A DNA stretch of 16,926 nt from CAYPPS01 sp964412685. Lineage in GTDB: Bacteria > Patescibacteriota > Microgenomatia > PFEM01 > CAYPPS01. Location: NCBI GenBank assembly GCA_964412685.1, contig CAYPPS010000010.1:1-16926 (forward strand), read 5' to 3'. Of this stretch, positions 1-7,030 are shown piece after piece. Below the pieces are notes generated by a model. That model saw nothing but the letters and a program-made list of their open reading frames with translations. It made no database searches and was not told the origin of the DNA. A program made the translations under genes and the position numbers. The first letter of the stretch is position 1. Every line of letters begins with the position of its first letter.

Positions 1-993
1 AAGGATGGCAAAGGTCAGGCAATTAAACTGGCAATAGAACAAATTGAAAAACAATATGGCAAGGGTGCGATTATGCGCTTGGGTGAAAAAGGAGACGCTA
101 TTAGACACGTTGAGGCAATTCCTTCAGGGGTTTTGTCGGTTGATTTGGCTTTGGGAGTCGGAGGAGTTCCTTGCGGTCGGGTAGTTGAAATTTATGGACC
201 TGAAGCTTCAGGGAAAACAACTTTGGCTCTTCATATTGTGGCGGAAGCTCAGAAAAGGGGTGGAACAGCCGCTTTCGTTGATGCTGAGCATGCTTTGGAT
301 CCTTCTCGGGCAGAGGCAATTGGAGTTAATTTGGATGATCTTTTAATTTCTCAACCGGATAACGGTGAACAAGCTTTAGAAATTGTGGAAACTTTGGTTC
401 GTTCTGGAGCGGTGGCCGTAATTGTGATTGATTCAGTGGCCGCTTTAACCCCGCGGGCGGAAATTGAGGGAGAGATGGGTGCCTCAATAATGGGAGTTCA
501 AGCCAGATTGATGTCTCAAGCTTTAAGAAAGTTAACCGCTGCCATTTCCCGGTCTAAAACAGTCGTTATTTTTACCAATCAAATCAGGCAAAAGATTGGG
601 ATTATGTTTGGCAATCCGGAAACTACTCCTGGCGGGTTGGCGCTAAAGTTTTATTCTTCAATCAGAATTGATCTTCGGAAAATTGCCACCATTAAAGATG
701 GTGATCTTGCGATGGGTTCTCGCCATCGGGCCAGAGTGGTTAAAAACAAAGTTGCGCCTCCTTTTAGGGAAGCCGAGTTTGACATAATGAATGTTGGCGG
801 CATTTCCAAAGAAGGTAGTTTGTTGGATGAAGCGATTAATTTGGAGATTGTCGACAAGAGTGGTGCTTTTCTTAAGTATGACCAGAAAGTAATTGGTCAG
901 GGTCGAGAAGCAGCGAAGAAATATTTGATAGAGAACAAAAAAATTGCCAAGAAAATTGAATCGGAAGTCAAAAAGAAGGTCAAAATAGGCTAG
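1..993 (+). CDS. recA: RecA recombinase, 5' end outside the window
   Basis: RecA forms an ATP-dependent filament on single-stranded DNA for strand exchange and SOS signalling. The frame is open from base 1, before the first ATG at 73: the residues before it include IEKQYGKGAIMRLGE, the conserved RecA N-terminus, so only roughly ten residues or fewer are missing and the ATG at 73 is not the start. Visible motifs are Walker A GPEASGKT (bases 196-219), DAEHALDP, the Walker B strand VIVIDSVAAL, the L1-region EGEMGASIMG, the NQIRQKIG/FGNPETTPGG L2 block and VVKNKVAPPF. The protein ends in a lysine-rich tail (KKKVKIG) and lacks the acidic C-terminal extension of E. coli RecA. recX follows 8 nt later, the classic recA-recX pair. 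Identity is certain. Confidence 0.98.
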   Translation, partial: KDGKGQAIKLAIEQIEKQYGKGAIMRLGEKGDAIRHVEAIPSGVLSVDLALGVGGVPCGRVVEIYGPEASGKTTLALHIVAEAQKRGGTAAFVDAEHALDPSRAEAIGVNLDDLLISQPDNGEQALEIVETLVRSGAVAVIVIDSVAALTPRAEIEGEMGASIMGVQARLMSQALRKLTAAISRSKTVVIFTNQIRQKIGIMFGNPETTPGGLALKFYSSIRIDLRKIATIKDGDLAMGSRHRARVVKNKVAPPFREAEFDIMNVGGISKEGSLLDEAINLEIVDKSGAFLKYDQKVIGQGREAAKKYLIENKKIAKKIESEVKKKVKIG

Positions 994-1001
994 GCAATTC
1001 G

Positions 1002-1634
1002 GTGAAGATTGTTCAAATCAAATCCTCTCCTTTAGGAAAAAAATTTCAGTTGATCTTGGATCAGAAATCTCGACCTCTTTTTATTGGCAAGGAAACTTTT
1101 TTGAAACTCAACTTAAAAGTTGGTGACGAGATTGACCCTCAAGAAATTAGAAGAGCTGATTTGGTTGTTTCTCTTTTAGAGAAGGTTTTAAATTGGCTTG
1201 GTTTTCGACCTCGTTCCGAGAAAGAGATCAAAGATTATTTAACAAAGAAAACCGGGTCTTTAAAAAACAAAGACTCATTGATGGAAGAAGTGGTGGAAAA
1301 ATTGAGACGGTTGGAATTGATTGATGATGAGAAATTTGCTCTTTGGTGGTTGGAGCAAAGACAGCAATTTCGACCTAAAGGGAAATGGGCTCTTTCCGGA
1401 GAATTAAAACAGAAAGGAATTAGTCGTGAATTGATTGACCGGGTTTTGAATCAGGCTCTAAATAAGGAAGATGAATCTGGACTAGCGATTAGAGTTCTAT
1501 TAAAAAAAGGAAGCCGCTTTAATAATTTGGCTCTTGAAGAGAAAAAACAGAAGCTTTACGGCTTACTTGCCAGGCGTGGTTTTAGTTATGAAATTATTCG
1601 CGGGGCGATTGACGAATATTTAGAAAAGAGCTAA
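1002..1634 (+). CDS. recX: RecX, regulator of RecA
   Basis: RecX family proteins cap or disassemble RecA filaments. The 210-aa product has the family's three-helix repeats: RPRSEKEIKDYL (about residue 70), LELIDDEKFALWWLEQR with RPKGKWALSGELKQKGI (about 104-142), and LLARRGFSYEIIRGAI near the end. About 65 N-terminal residues precede the repeats, forming a basic beta-rich segment seen in several RecX proteins. The start is GTG at 1002, 8 nt after the recA stop; there is no strong Shine-Dalgarno sequence, so translation is probably coupled to recA. Position directly after recA makes the call secure. Confidence 0.93.
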   Translation: MKIVQIKSSPLGKKFQLILDQKSRPLFIGKETFLKLNLKVGDEIDPQEIRRADLVVSLLEKVLNWLGFRPRSEKEIKDYLTKKTGSLKNKDSLMEEVVEKLRRLELIDDEKFALWWLEQRQQFRPKGKWALSGELKQKGISRELIDRVLNQALNKEDESGLAIRVLLKKGSRFNNLALEEKKQKLYGLLARRGFSYEIIRGAIDEYLEKS

Positions 1635-1720
1635 AATAGACCAAATTGTTTAATTGGCAATTGGGAATAAGGTTTAAATGAGGATAAATTCTAAATTAGA
1701 AAAACACCTCTCTTTTAATC

Positions 1721-1754
1721 GGGCTTTGTTAAATTAAAGCTCTCTTCCTTTTTG
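1721..1754 (+). terminator. Possible weak terminator after recA-recX
   Basis: A stem GGGCTTT (1721-1727) pairs with AAAGCTC (1736-1742), with one G-U pair and an 8-nt loop, and is followed by a pyrimidine-rich run ending in five T. The stem is short and AT-rich, and it lies only 20 nt before the RNase Y start, so it could equally be a leader structure. The rest of the 139-nt recX-rny gap (1635-1773) shows nothing else I can support. Confidence 0.3.
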
Positions 1755-1773
1755 CCGTCAGAAAAAAATATTT

Positions 1774-3156
1774 ATGAGTTTATTTGATAATTTACTTGCC
1801 GGTGTTTTGGAAGAAGAACAAAAGACAGCGGGTCAAGATGGTGGAAAGCAGGACAGTTCCAAAAAGAAACAACTAATTAAAAAGTTGGCTGATCGAGTGG
1901 CTGAAATTGAACAGACTCAAGGAGTAGTTAAAGAGAGAGAGCGGTTGGTGGTGGCCAAAGAGAAACAACTTGAAACAAAGGAGGCGGTTTTGAAAAAACA
2001 CCGCCAAGAGTTAGTCCAAAAATTGGAGAAAGTTTCCACTTTAAATTCACAAGAAGCAAAACAGCTTTTATTGGATTCGGTTGAGAAAGATTTGAAGAGC
2101 GACATTGCTCGTCGGATCAGAGAAGCAGAAGAAGAGATTAAACATCATAGTGAAGACAAGGCGAAAGAAATTCTGGCTGACGCTCTCGCTCATGGAGTAA
2201 CCGATTATGTCGCCGAATACACCGTTTCTACTGTCAGTCTTCCCAATGAAGAAATTAAGGGTCGCATCATCGGTCGAGAAGGAAGAAACATTCGGGCTTT
2301 TGAGAGGGCGACCGGAGTGGAGATTGAACTGGATGAGGCTAATGTAATTCACCTTTCCTCTTTCGATTCGGTTAGGAGAGAGATCGCCCGTCGGTCTTTA
2401 GAAAAACTGATTCGAGATCGTCGGATTCAACCTCAACGGATTGGTGAGGTTGTCGAAAAGACAAAGACAGAAATAGACAAGATTCTTTTTGAAGAAGGAG
2501 AAAAACTCTGTCATGCAGTTAAGGTTTATCAGTTACATCCGGATTTAATCCGGCTTCTCGGCCGGTTTAAATTTCGTTTTTCTTATGGCCAAAATTTGAT
2601 CGTTCACACCTTAGAAGAGACTAAGATTGGAGTTCAACTGGCTTATGAACTTAAAGCTGACGTTAATGTCGTCAAACTGGGGTGTCTGCTTCACGATATT
2701 GGTAAGGTTGTCGGCGAAGAGGAAGGGACTCATGTTCAGATTGGTGTTAAAGTGGCGAGGAAATATCATGTTCCCGAACCAGTGATTAAGTGTATTGAGG
2801 AACACCATGAAGACAAGCCTATCTCTACGGTTGAATCTCGTTTGGTTTGGATTGCCGATGCTGCCTCTGGCTCTCGTCCAGGAGCGCGTTACGAACCGCA
2901 TGAGGAATATGTCCAGCGGATGGAACAGATTGAAAAGATTGCCAAAAAGTTTGATCAGGTTAAAGAAACTTATGCTTATCAGGCGGGAAGGCAAGTGATG
3001 GTAATGGTCAATCCTAAAATAACTAAAGACGATGAATTAATTGTTTTAGCCAACAAGATCGGCAAAAAGCTTGAAGAAGAAGTCTCTTACGCGGGTCAAA
3101 TTAAAGTTACCTGTATTAGGGAAACCCAAGCTTCTGAGATGACTAAGGCAAAGTAA
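1774..3156 (+). CDS. rny: RNase Y, form without a membrane anchor
   Basis: RNase Y is the endoribonuclease that starts mRNA decay in many bacteria lacking RNase E. Visible order: a lysine/glutamate-rich coiled coil (about residues 25-150), a KH RNA-binding domain with GRIIGREGRNIR (about 163-174), and an HD domain with H278, H307-D308 in LLHDIGK, HH344-345 and D362, followed by the family signature SRPGAR and the C-terminal GQIKVTCIRET. At 460 aa it is about 60 residues shorter than the usual ~520. The missing part is the N-terminal transmembrane helix: the protein starts MSLFDNLLAGVL and then turns hydrophilic. An in-frame stop at 1735 with no start codon after it rules out a longer product. 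No Shine-Dalgarno sequence is visible. rny following recA is a common bacterial arrangement. Confidence 0.96.
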   Translation: MSLFDNLLAGVLEEEQKTAGQDGGKQDSSKKKQLIKKLADRVAEIEQTQGVVKERERLVVAKEKQLETKEAVLKKHRQELVQKLEKVSTLNSQEAKQLLLDSVEKDLKSDIARRIREAEEEIKHHSEDKAKEILADALAHGVTDYVAEYTVSTVSLPNEEIKGRIIGREGRNIRAFERATGVEIELDEANVIHLSSFDSVRREIARRSLEKLIRDRRIQPQRIGEVVEKTKTEIDKILFEEGEKLCHAVKVYQLHPDLIRLLGRFKFRFSYGQNLIVHTLEETKIGVQLAYELKADVNVVKLGCLLHDIGKVVGEEEGTHVQIGVKVARKYHVPEPVIKCIEEHHEDKPISTVESRLVWIADAASGSRPGARYEPHEEYVQRMEQIEKIAKKFDQVKETYAYQAGRQVMVMVNPKITKDDELIVLANKIGKKLEEEVSYAGQIKVTCIRETQASEMTKAK

Positions 3157-3174
3157 AAGTTGACATTTAATAGG

Positions 3175-3203
3175 TTGACTTTTAGCGCTGTTTTCGTTAT
3201 TAT
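3175..3203 (+). promoter_or_regulatory. Sigma70-type promoter of the HU gene, leaderless
   Basis: A -35 box TTGACT (3175-3180) and a -10 box TATTAT (3198-3203) are separated by 17 nt. The expected transcription start, 7 nt after the -10, falls on the A of the HU start codon (3210), predicting a leaderless mRNA. A second -35-like TTGACA lies at 3160-3165 as part of a direct repeat but has no good -10 at the right distance. Confidence 0.75.
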
Positions 3204-3209
3204 TTAGCT

Positions 3210-3482
3210 ATGACAAAGAAACAGCTTGTTGCCCTGGTGGCAACCAAAGCTCACTTAACCAAACGGGCTTCCAGAGAAGCGATTGATACTTTTCTGAGCG
3301 AGATCACGAAGTCTCTAAAGAAGGGGGAAAAGGTTGTCCTTTCTGGATTTGGGACTTTCAAGATCACTCAGGTTAAAGACAAGCCAGTGATAGTGCCAGG
3401 GACCAAACAACGCAAGATCGTTAAGGCTCACCGGGCGCCTCGATTCAGTCCTGGCAAACCACTCAAGAAAACGGTCAAATAA
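3210..3482 (+). CDS. HU-family nucleoid DNA-binding protein
   Basis: A 90-aa basic histone-like protein that bends and compacts DNA as a dimer. The sequence has the full family layout: helical N-terminus (MTKKQLVALVATKAHLTKRA), the dimer-core signature VVLSGFGTFKI (about 42-52), the beta arm containing VPGTKQRKIVKAHRAPRF with its conserved proline tip, and the closing FSPGKPLKKTVK. Length matches HU. It is monocistronic: its own promoter lies immediately upstream, and the next gene is convergent 34 nt away. A run of six T follows the stop, but no hairpin precedes it. HU and IHF subunits cannot be separated with certainty; a single compact copy favours HU. Confidence 0.96.
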   Translation: MTKKQLVALVATKAHLTKRASREAIDTFLSEITKSLKKGEKVVLSGFGTFKITQVKDKPVIVPGTKQRKIVKAHRAPRFSPGKPLKKTVK

Positions 3483-3516
3483 GCCTCTTTTTTCAGCTAT
3501 TGTTTTAATGTAATTG

Positions 3517-3942
3517 CTATTTTGCGCCTCTTAACTTTTTTTGGCACCAAACCAAGATATCGGGAAGTTTTTCCCTGTCAGAAGTATCTCGACTAAAATG
3601 AGAATCACTTATTCGATTTAATATTTCTTGGGCACAGACAGCAATCCAATCACGGTGATTGCCTGCTTCAAGGTCCTCGATCGCCCTCTCCAAGGTTATC
3701 CTTTTGTCGTAAGCGATTGCTTCTGCCAAATAAAAAATTCCTCTAAGGGTGATTTCTTCTGAACTTGGTTTTTTGCTTTCTTCAAGTTTAGCCAGAAGCC
3801 TATAAAAATCCTGACTGAATGCCGGATCTCCAACTTGTTCGATTAAAAATACAAGAGAATCACGTCTTTCATCTAATTGAATAACTTCGGAGAATTCTTT
3901 TTCAAGTTCAGCCAAAGACAATGGGTTGTCATTTTCTACCAT
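3517..3942 (-). CDS. Hypothetical helical protein, 141 aa
   Basis: I do not recognise this family. The product is soluble and almost entirely helical by composition, rich in charged residues and leucine, with no signal peptide, membrane segment or metal-binding motif. The pattern (SLAELEKEFSEVIQLDERRD, then EEITLRGIFYLAEAIAYDKRITLERAIEDLE) suggests a helical bundle. An ATG at 3954 would add four residues (MFYK), but the likely -10 box touches that codon, so the ATG at 3942 is preferred. It is a single gene, convergent with HU and divergent from miaB. The frame is uninterrupted and has a promoter, so it is probably real. Confidence 0.7.
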   Translation of the reverse strand: MVENDNPLSLAELEKEFSEVIQLDERRDSLVFLIEQVGDPAFSQDFYRLLAKLEESKKPSSEEITLRGIFYLAEAIAYDKRITLERAIEDLEAGNHRDWIAVCAQEILNRISDSHFSRDTSDREKLPDILVWCQKKLRGAK

Positions 3943-3954
3943 TTTATAGAACAT

Positions 3955-3982
3955 ATACTATCATTTCGAACCAGTCTGTCAA
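3955..3982 (-). promoter_or_regulatory. Promoter of the 141-aa hypothetical gene
   Basis: On the minus strand a perfect -35 TTGACA (3982-3977) is followed after 16 nt by TAGTAT (3960-3955). The expected start near 3948 leaves about 6 nt before the ATG at 3942. It shares the 48-nt divergent gap with the miaB -10 box. Confidence 0.55.
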
Positions 3983-3990
3983 TTTTTAGG

Positions 3991-3996
3991 TATAAT
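3991..3996 (+). promoter_or_regulatory. miaB -10 box, probably leaderless transcript
   Basis: A consensus TATAAT ends 7 nt before the A of the miaB ATG (4003), so the transcript probably begins at or next to the start codon. No good -35 hexamer sits 16-18 nt upstream; the TTGACA in this gap faces the other way. Confidence 0.55.
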
Positions 3997-4002
3997 AAAA
4001 AC

Positions 4003-5043
4003 ATGGTGAAAAAATATTTTATTAAAACTTTTGGTTGTCAGATGAATGAGTCTGATTCAGAGTGGATCGATGGATTTTATCAATCTTTAGGTTTTAAACT
4101 GGCAGAGAAAATTGAAGAAGCCGATGAGATGGTGATTAATACTTGTTCAGTCAGAGAGAGTGCTGATAATCGAGTTTTTGGTTTGATCAATAACTTGAGT
4201 AAGTTGAAGAAAAAATCCCGGGGGTTCAAGCTCATTTTGACTGGTTGCATGCTACGTTATCCTTCGAAAGAGTTGAAGAAAAAACTACCTTTGGTAGATG
4301 AATTTCGTCCGATTAGTTTCTATTTGAAAAAAGCTCCTTTTGCCGTTCGTAAATTTAAACAAGTGGCTCTATTGCCCATTTCTCAAGGCTGTAACAATTT
4401 TTGTTCTTATTGTGTTGTTCCTTATGCTCGAGGAAAAGAAGTCTCGATTGATTTTGATCAATTAATTGATTCAGTGAAAAAATTAGCCGAGTTAAAGTAT
4501 AAAGAAATTGTTCTTTTAGGCCAAAACGTTAATTCTTATGGTCTGGATCTTAAAGACAGGAATAAAAATTTTGCTCAGTTGTTGAAAAAACTCCACCGGA
4601 TTGAAGGTTTGGAAAAGATCTCCTTTCTTACTTCTAATCCGTGGGATTTAACTGATGAAATTATTGAAATAATGAGATTGCCTAAAATAAGTCGAGAGTT
4701 TCATTTGGCCTTACAGTCTGGCGATGATCAAATCTTGAAACGAATGAATCGTCGCTACACCAGTGAGGATTTTTTGAAACGGATTAAGAAATTAAGAAAA
4801 GAGATTCCCGAAATTAAAATTAGCACCGACATTATTGTCGGTTTTCCCGGAGAAACAAGAAAACAATTTGAAAATACAGTTGAATTTTGTCGAAAGGTTG
4901 GTTTTGTTAAGGCTTTCGTTAATCGCTATTCTCCTCGACCGGGAACGGTCGCTTTTAAGTTTAAAGATACGATTACTCCGCCAGAAAAGAAAAGGCGATG
5001 GTTAATGATCGATGAATTGATCAATAGAAAGGAAGTTGAATGA
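4003..5043 (+). CDS. miaB: MiaB-type methylthiotransferase lacking TRAM domain
   Basis: MiaB is a radical-SAM enzyme with two iron-sulfur clusters that adds the 2-methylthio group to i6A37 of tRNA. The N-terminal UPF0004 domain has its three cluster cysteines in GCQMNESDSE (C12), TCSVRES (C48) and TGCM (C82). The radical-SAM CxxxCxxC is C130-C134-C137, in QGCNNFCSYCVVPYARG, followed by LLGQNVNSYG and DIIVGFPGET. The product is 346 aa against about 430-475 for the family: it stops after the radical-SAM domain, at the point where the tRNA-binding TRAM domain should begin, and the linker before the radical-SAM domain is also short. The open frame extends upstream to 3877, but that stretch covers the divergent gene and promoter, so the ATG at 4003 is the start. 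The last 4 nt overlap miaA. Confidence 0.93.
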   Translation: MVKKYFIKTFGCQMNESDSEWIDGFYQSLGFKLAEKIEEADEMVINTCSVRESADNRVFGLINNLSKLKKKSRGFKLILTGCMLRYPSKELKKKLPLVDEFRPISFYLKKAPFAVRKFKQVALLPISQGCNNFCSYCVVPYARGKEVSIDFDQLIDSVKKLAELKYKEIVLLGQNVNSYGLDLKDRNKNFAQLLKKLHRIEGLEKISFLTSNPWDLTDEIIEIMRLPKISREFHLALQSGDDQILKRMNRRYTSEDFLKRIKKLRKEIPEIKISTDIIVGFPGETRKQFENTVEFCRKVGFVKAFVNRYSPRPGTVAFKFKDTITPPEKKRRWLMIDELINRKEVE

Positions 5044-6029
5044 AGCCTGTTTTAGTGATCTGCGGTCCGACGGCGACAGGAAAGACGGGCTTGGCGTTGA
5101 AACTGGCTCGAGATTTTAAGGGAGAATTGGTTTCGGTTGATTCCCGACAGGTTTATCGAGGGATGGATATTGGTACCGGCAAGGATATTGGTGAGGCGAG
5201 GTTTAAAAAAGTTGATTGGGGAAAAAAGTATAACTTTGGTTTCTATCAGATGAAAGAAACAAAGCTCTGGCTTTATGACTTAATTAAACCGGATTATCCT
5301 TTCAATGTGGCGGACTTTATTTTTTGTGCTCAAAAAGTGATCGAGGATATCTGGCAAAGAGGGAAATTACCTATTTTAGTGGGAGGAACAGGATTATATT
5401 TGAAAGCCCTTTTTGAAGGTTTAGATACGACGGTGGCGCCCGATTGGGGTTTAAGGAAGGAATTGTCTAATTGGCCTGTTATCAGGCTTAAAAAGAGGCT
5501 AAAAAAGCTCTCCTTGGAAAAATTCGAGGCTTTGAATCAAAGTGATGTTCATAATCCCCGTCGATTGATTAGGGCGATAGAAATTGCTTTGGTTGAAGGA
5601 AAAGAGAAAAAAGATTCTCTCGGGTCTATCGGGGGGCTATCGGGGGTTGATTCACTCTGGTTGGGCCTAAAGCTTGATTTTGAATTGCTTTATCGGAGAA
5701 TTGACCAAAGAGTGGATGAGAGAATGAAAGTAGGTTTGGAAAGAGAAATAAAAGTCCTTTTGAAACAAGGTTATCATTGGCAAAATTCTGTTTTGAGGAC
5801 CACTCTTGGTTATCGTCAATGGCAGGATTTTTTTGAGCGGAAGGCTAATCGCTCTCGGGTTGTAGAAAAATGGCAATTTGCCGAACACGCTTTCGCTCGG
5901 AGACAAATGACCTGGTTTAAGAAGCAAAAACAAATTAATTGGTTTGATTTGGGCAAAAAAAATTGGCAAAAAAAATTGGCAAGGGTAGTAACAGCATGGT
6001 ATGATCAGACAAATGCCCAAGACAATTGA
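5040..6029 (+). CDS. miaA: tRNA dimethylallyltransferase
   Basis: MiaA transfers a dimethylallyl group to N6 of A37 in tRNAs that read U-starting codons, making the substrate for MiaB. The sequence starts with the P-loop GPTATGKT, followed by DSRQVYRGMDIGTGK, the VGGTGLYLKAL signature, NPRRLIRAIEIAL, and the C-terminal TLGYRQW and FARRQMTWF motifs. Length (329 aa) is normal. The stretch between GTGKD and FNVADF (KKVDWGKKYNFGFYQ and following) is longer than in E. coli MiaA. A good Shine-Dalgarno AAAGGAAG ends just before the ATG, which overlaps the miaB stop as ATGA, so the pair is translationally coupled. Near the 3' end are two perfect 13-nt tandem units (5952-5977). Confidence 0.96.
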   Translation: MKPVLVICGPTATGKTGLALKLARDFKGELVSVDSRQVYRGMDIGTGKDIGEARFKKVDWGKKYNFGFYQMKETKLWLYDLIKPDYPFNVADFIFCAQKVIEDIWQRGKLPILVGGTGLYLKALFEGLDTTVAPDWGLRKELSNWPVIRLKKRLKKLSLEKFEALNQSDVHNPRRLIRAIEIALVEGKEKKDSLGSIGGLSGVDSLWLGLKLDFELLYRRIDQRVDERMKVGLEREIKVLLKQGYHWQNSVLRTTLGYRQWQDFFERKANRSRVVEKWQFAEHAFARRQMTWFKKQKQINWFDLGKKNWQKKLARVVTAWYDQTNAQDN

Positions 6030-6993
6030 AATCTCCCATCGAACCGTCATTTTTACTGTTTTTTTTCTGATTTTCATGGCTTTTCTTTATCAGATTCGCT
6101 CCATTTTGTTAGGAGTTTTTGTTTCCCTGGTTTTAGTGTCTGCCTTAAATCCAACTGTTGATCGGCTTTCTCAGAAAGGGATCCCTCGATTTCTAGCCAT
6201 TTTGATTCTTTTTCTGATTACAATTGGAGGAGTTGTTTTTGCTCTAGTGGGAATTATTCCAGCTTTAGTTCAACAAACTAGTGTTTTAATTGATCAATTA
6301 CCTATCTACGGCAAGAATTTAGGCTTGATCGGAGTCGATGCTCGTTTTATTGACAATCAATTAGCTCAATTGGGCTCTATTCCCTCCGGAGTTTTACGTG
6401 TGGGAGTGTCGGTCTTTACCAACATTCTCAATTTGGTGGCGATTCTGATTTTAACCTTTTATATGTTGATGGAAAGAAAAAACCTTAATCGCTATTTGAA
6501 AATTCTCTTCAATGAAAAAGAGAACGAAAAAGCGACAAGGTTGGTTCACCGATTGGAGCATCATCTTGGTGGTTGGATTCGAGCTCAATTGATTTTGATG
6601 TCCTTGATTGGAGTTTTGGTTTATTTAGGTTTGACTATTCTGGGGATTGAATTTGCTTTGCCGTTAGCAATCTTAGCGGGACTTCTGGAAATCATTCCTA
6701 ATTTTGGGCCGACAATGGCGGCTGTGCCAGCGATTCTAATGGGTTTTGCTATTTCTCCATTGACAGGGATAGCCGTTGGAGCGCTTTATTTTTTGATTCA
6801 ACAATTGGAAAACAGCTTGATCGTTCCTCAAGTGATGAAACGAACGGTTGGTTTTAATCCGGTGGTGACAATCATTGCTTTGATGATTGGTTTTAAATTG
6901 GGAGGAGCTTTTGGAGCCGTCTTGGCGATCCCTTTTGGCTTAATGATCAAGGCGATTATTTTTGAGCTTTTCCCCTTAGAAAAATTGAGGTAA
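6013..6993 (+). CDS. AI-2E family (PF01594-type) membrane protein
   Basis: Polytopic inner-membrane protein of the AI-2E/PerM/YdiK family, whose members export small molecules or act as ion/proton antiporters; the substrate here cannot be told. It has two N-terminal helices, a third around residues 55-75, an amphipathic segment, a helix near NILNLVAILILTFYMLMER, then the family's C-terminal cluster with EIIPNFGPTMAAVPAI, FLIQQLENSLIVPQVM and ending at FGLMIKAIIFELF. Length is typical. An in-frame ATG at 6001 would add MIRQ; I chose 6013 (MPKTIEISHRT) because it matches the usual N-terminus and overlaps miaA less, but neither start has a well-placed Shine-Dalgarno site. The overlap with miaA puts it in the same operon without implying a related function. 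Confidence 0.88.
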   Translation: MPKTIEISHRTVIFTVFFLIFMAFLYQIRSILLGVFVSLVLVSALNPTVDRLSQKGIPRFLAILILFLITIGGVVFALVGIIPALVQQTSVLIDQLPIYGKNLGLIGVDARFIDNQLAQLGSIPSGVLRVGVSVFTNILNLVAILILTFYMLMERKNLNRYLKILFNEKENEKATRLVHRLEHHLGGWIRAQLILMSLIGVLVYLGLTILGIEFALPLAILAGLLEIIPNFGPTMAAVPAILMGFAISPLTGIAVGALYFLIQQLENSLIVPQVMKRTVGFNPVVTIIALMIGFKLGGAFGAVLAIPFGLMIKAIIFELFPLEKLR

Positions 6994-7015
6994 ACTGGCC
7001 TTTTCGACCCTTTTT

Positions 7016-7024
7016 TGCTATAAT
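7016..7024 (+). promoter_or_regulatory. Extended -10 promoter of rnpB
   Basis: TGCTATAAT is a perfect extended -10 element (TGn plus TATAAT at 7019-7024), located 25 nt after the AI-2E stop. No convincing -35 box is seen, as is common for extended -10 promoters. Transcription should start near 7031, at the base of the P1 helix. Confidence 0.7.
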
Positions 7025-7030
7025 GAAACC

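Noticed and set aside
3877..4002. Upstream extension of miaB in the open frame
   Set aside because: It overlaps the divergent hypothetical gene and both promoters; MVKKYFIKTFGCQ at 4003 is the normal MiaB N-terminus and follows a consensus -10 box.
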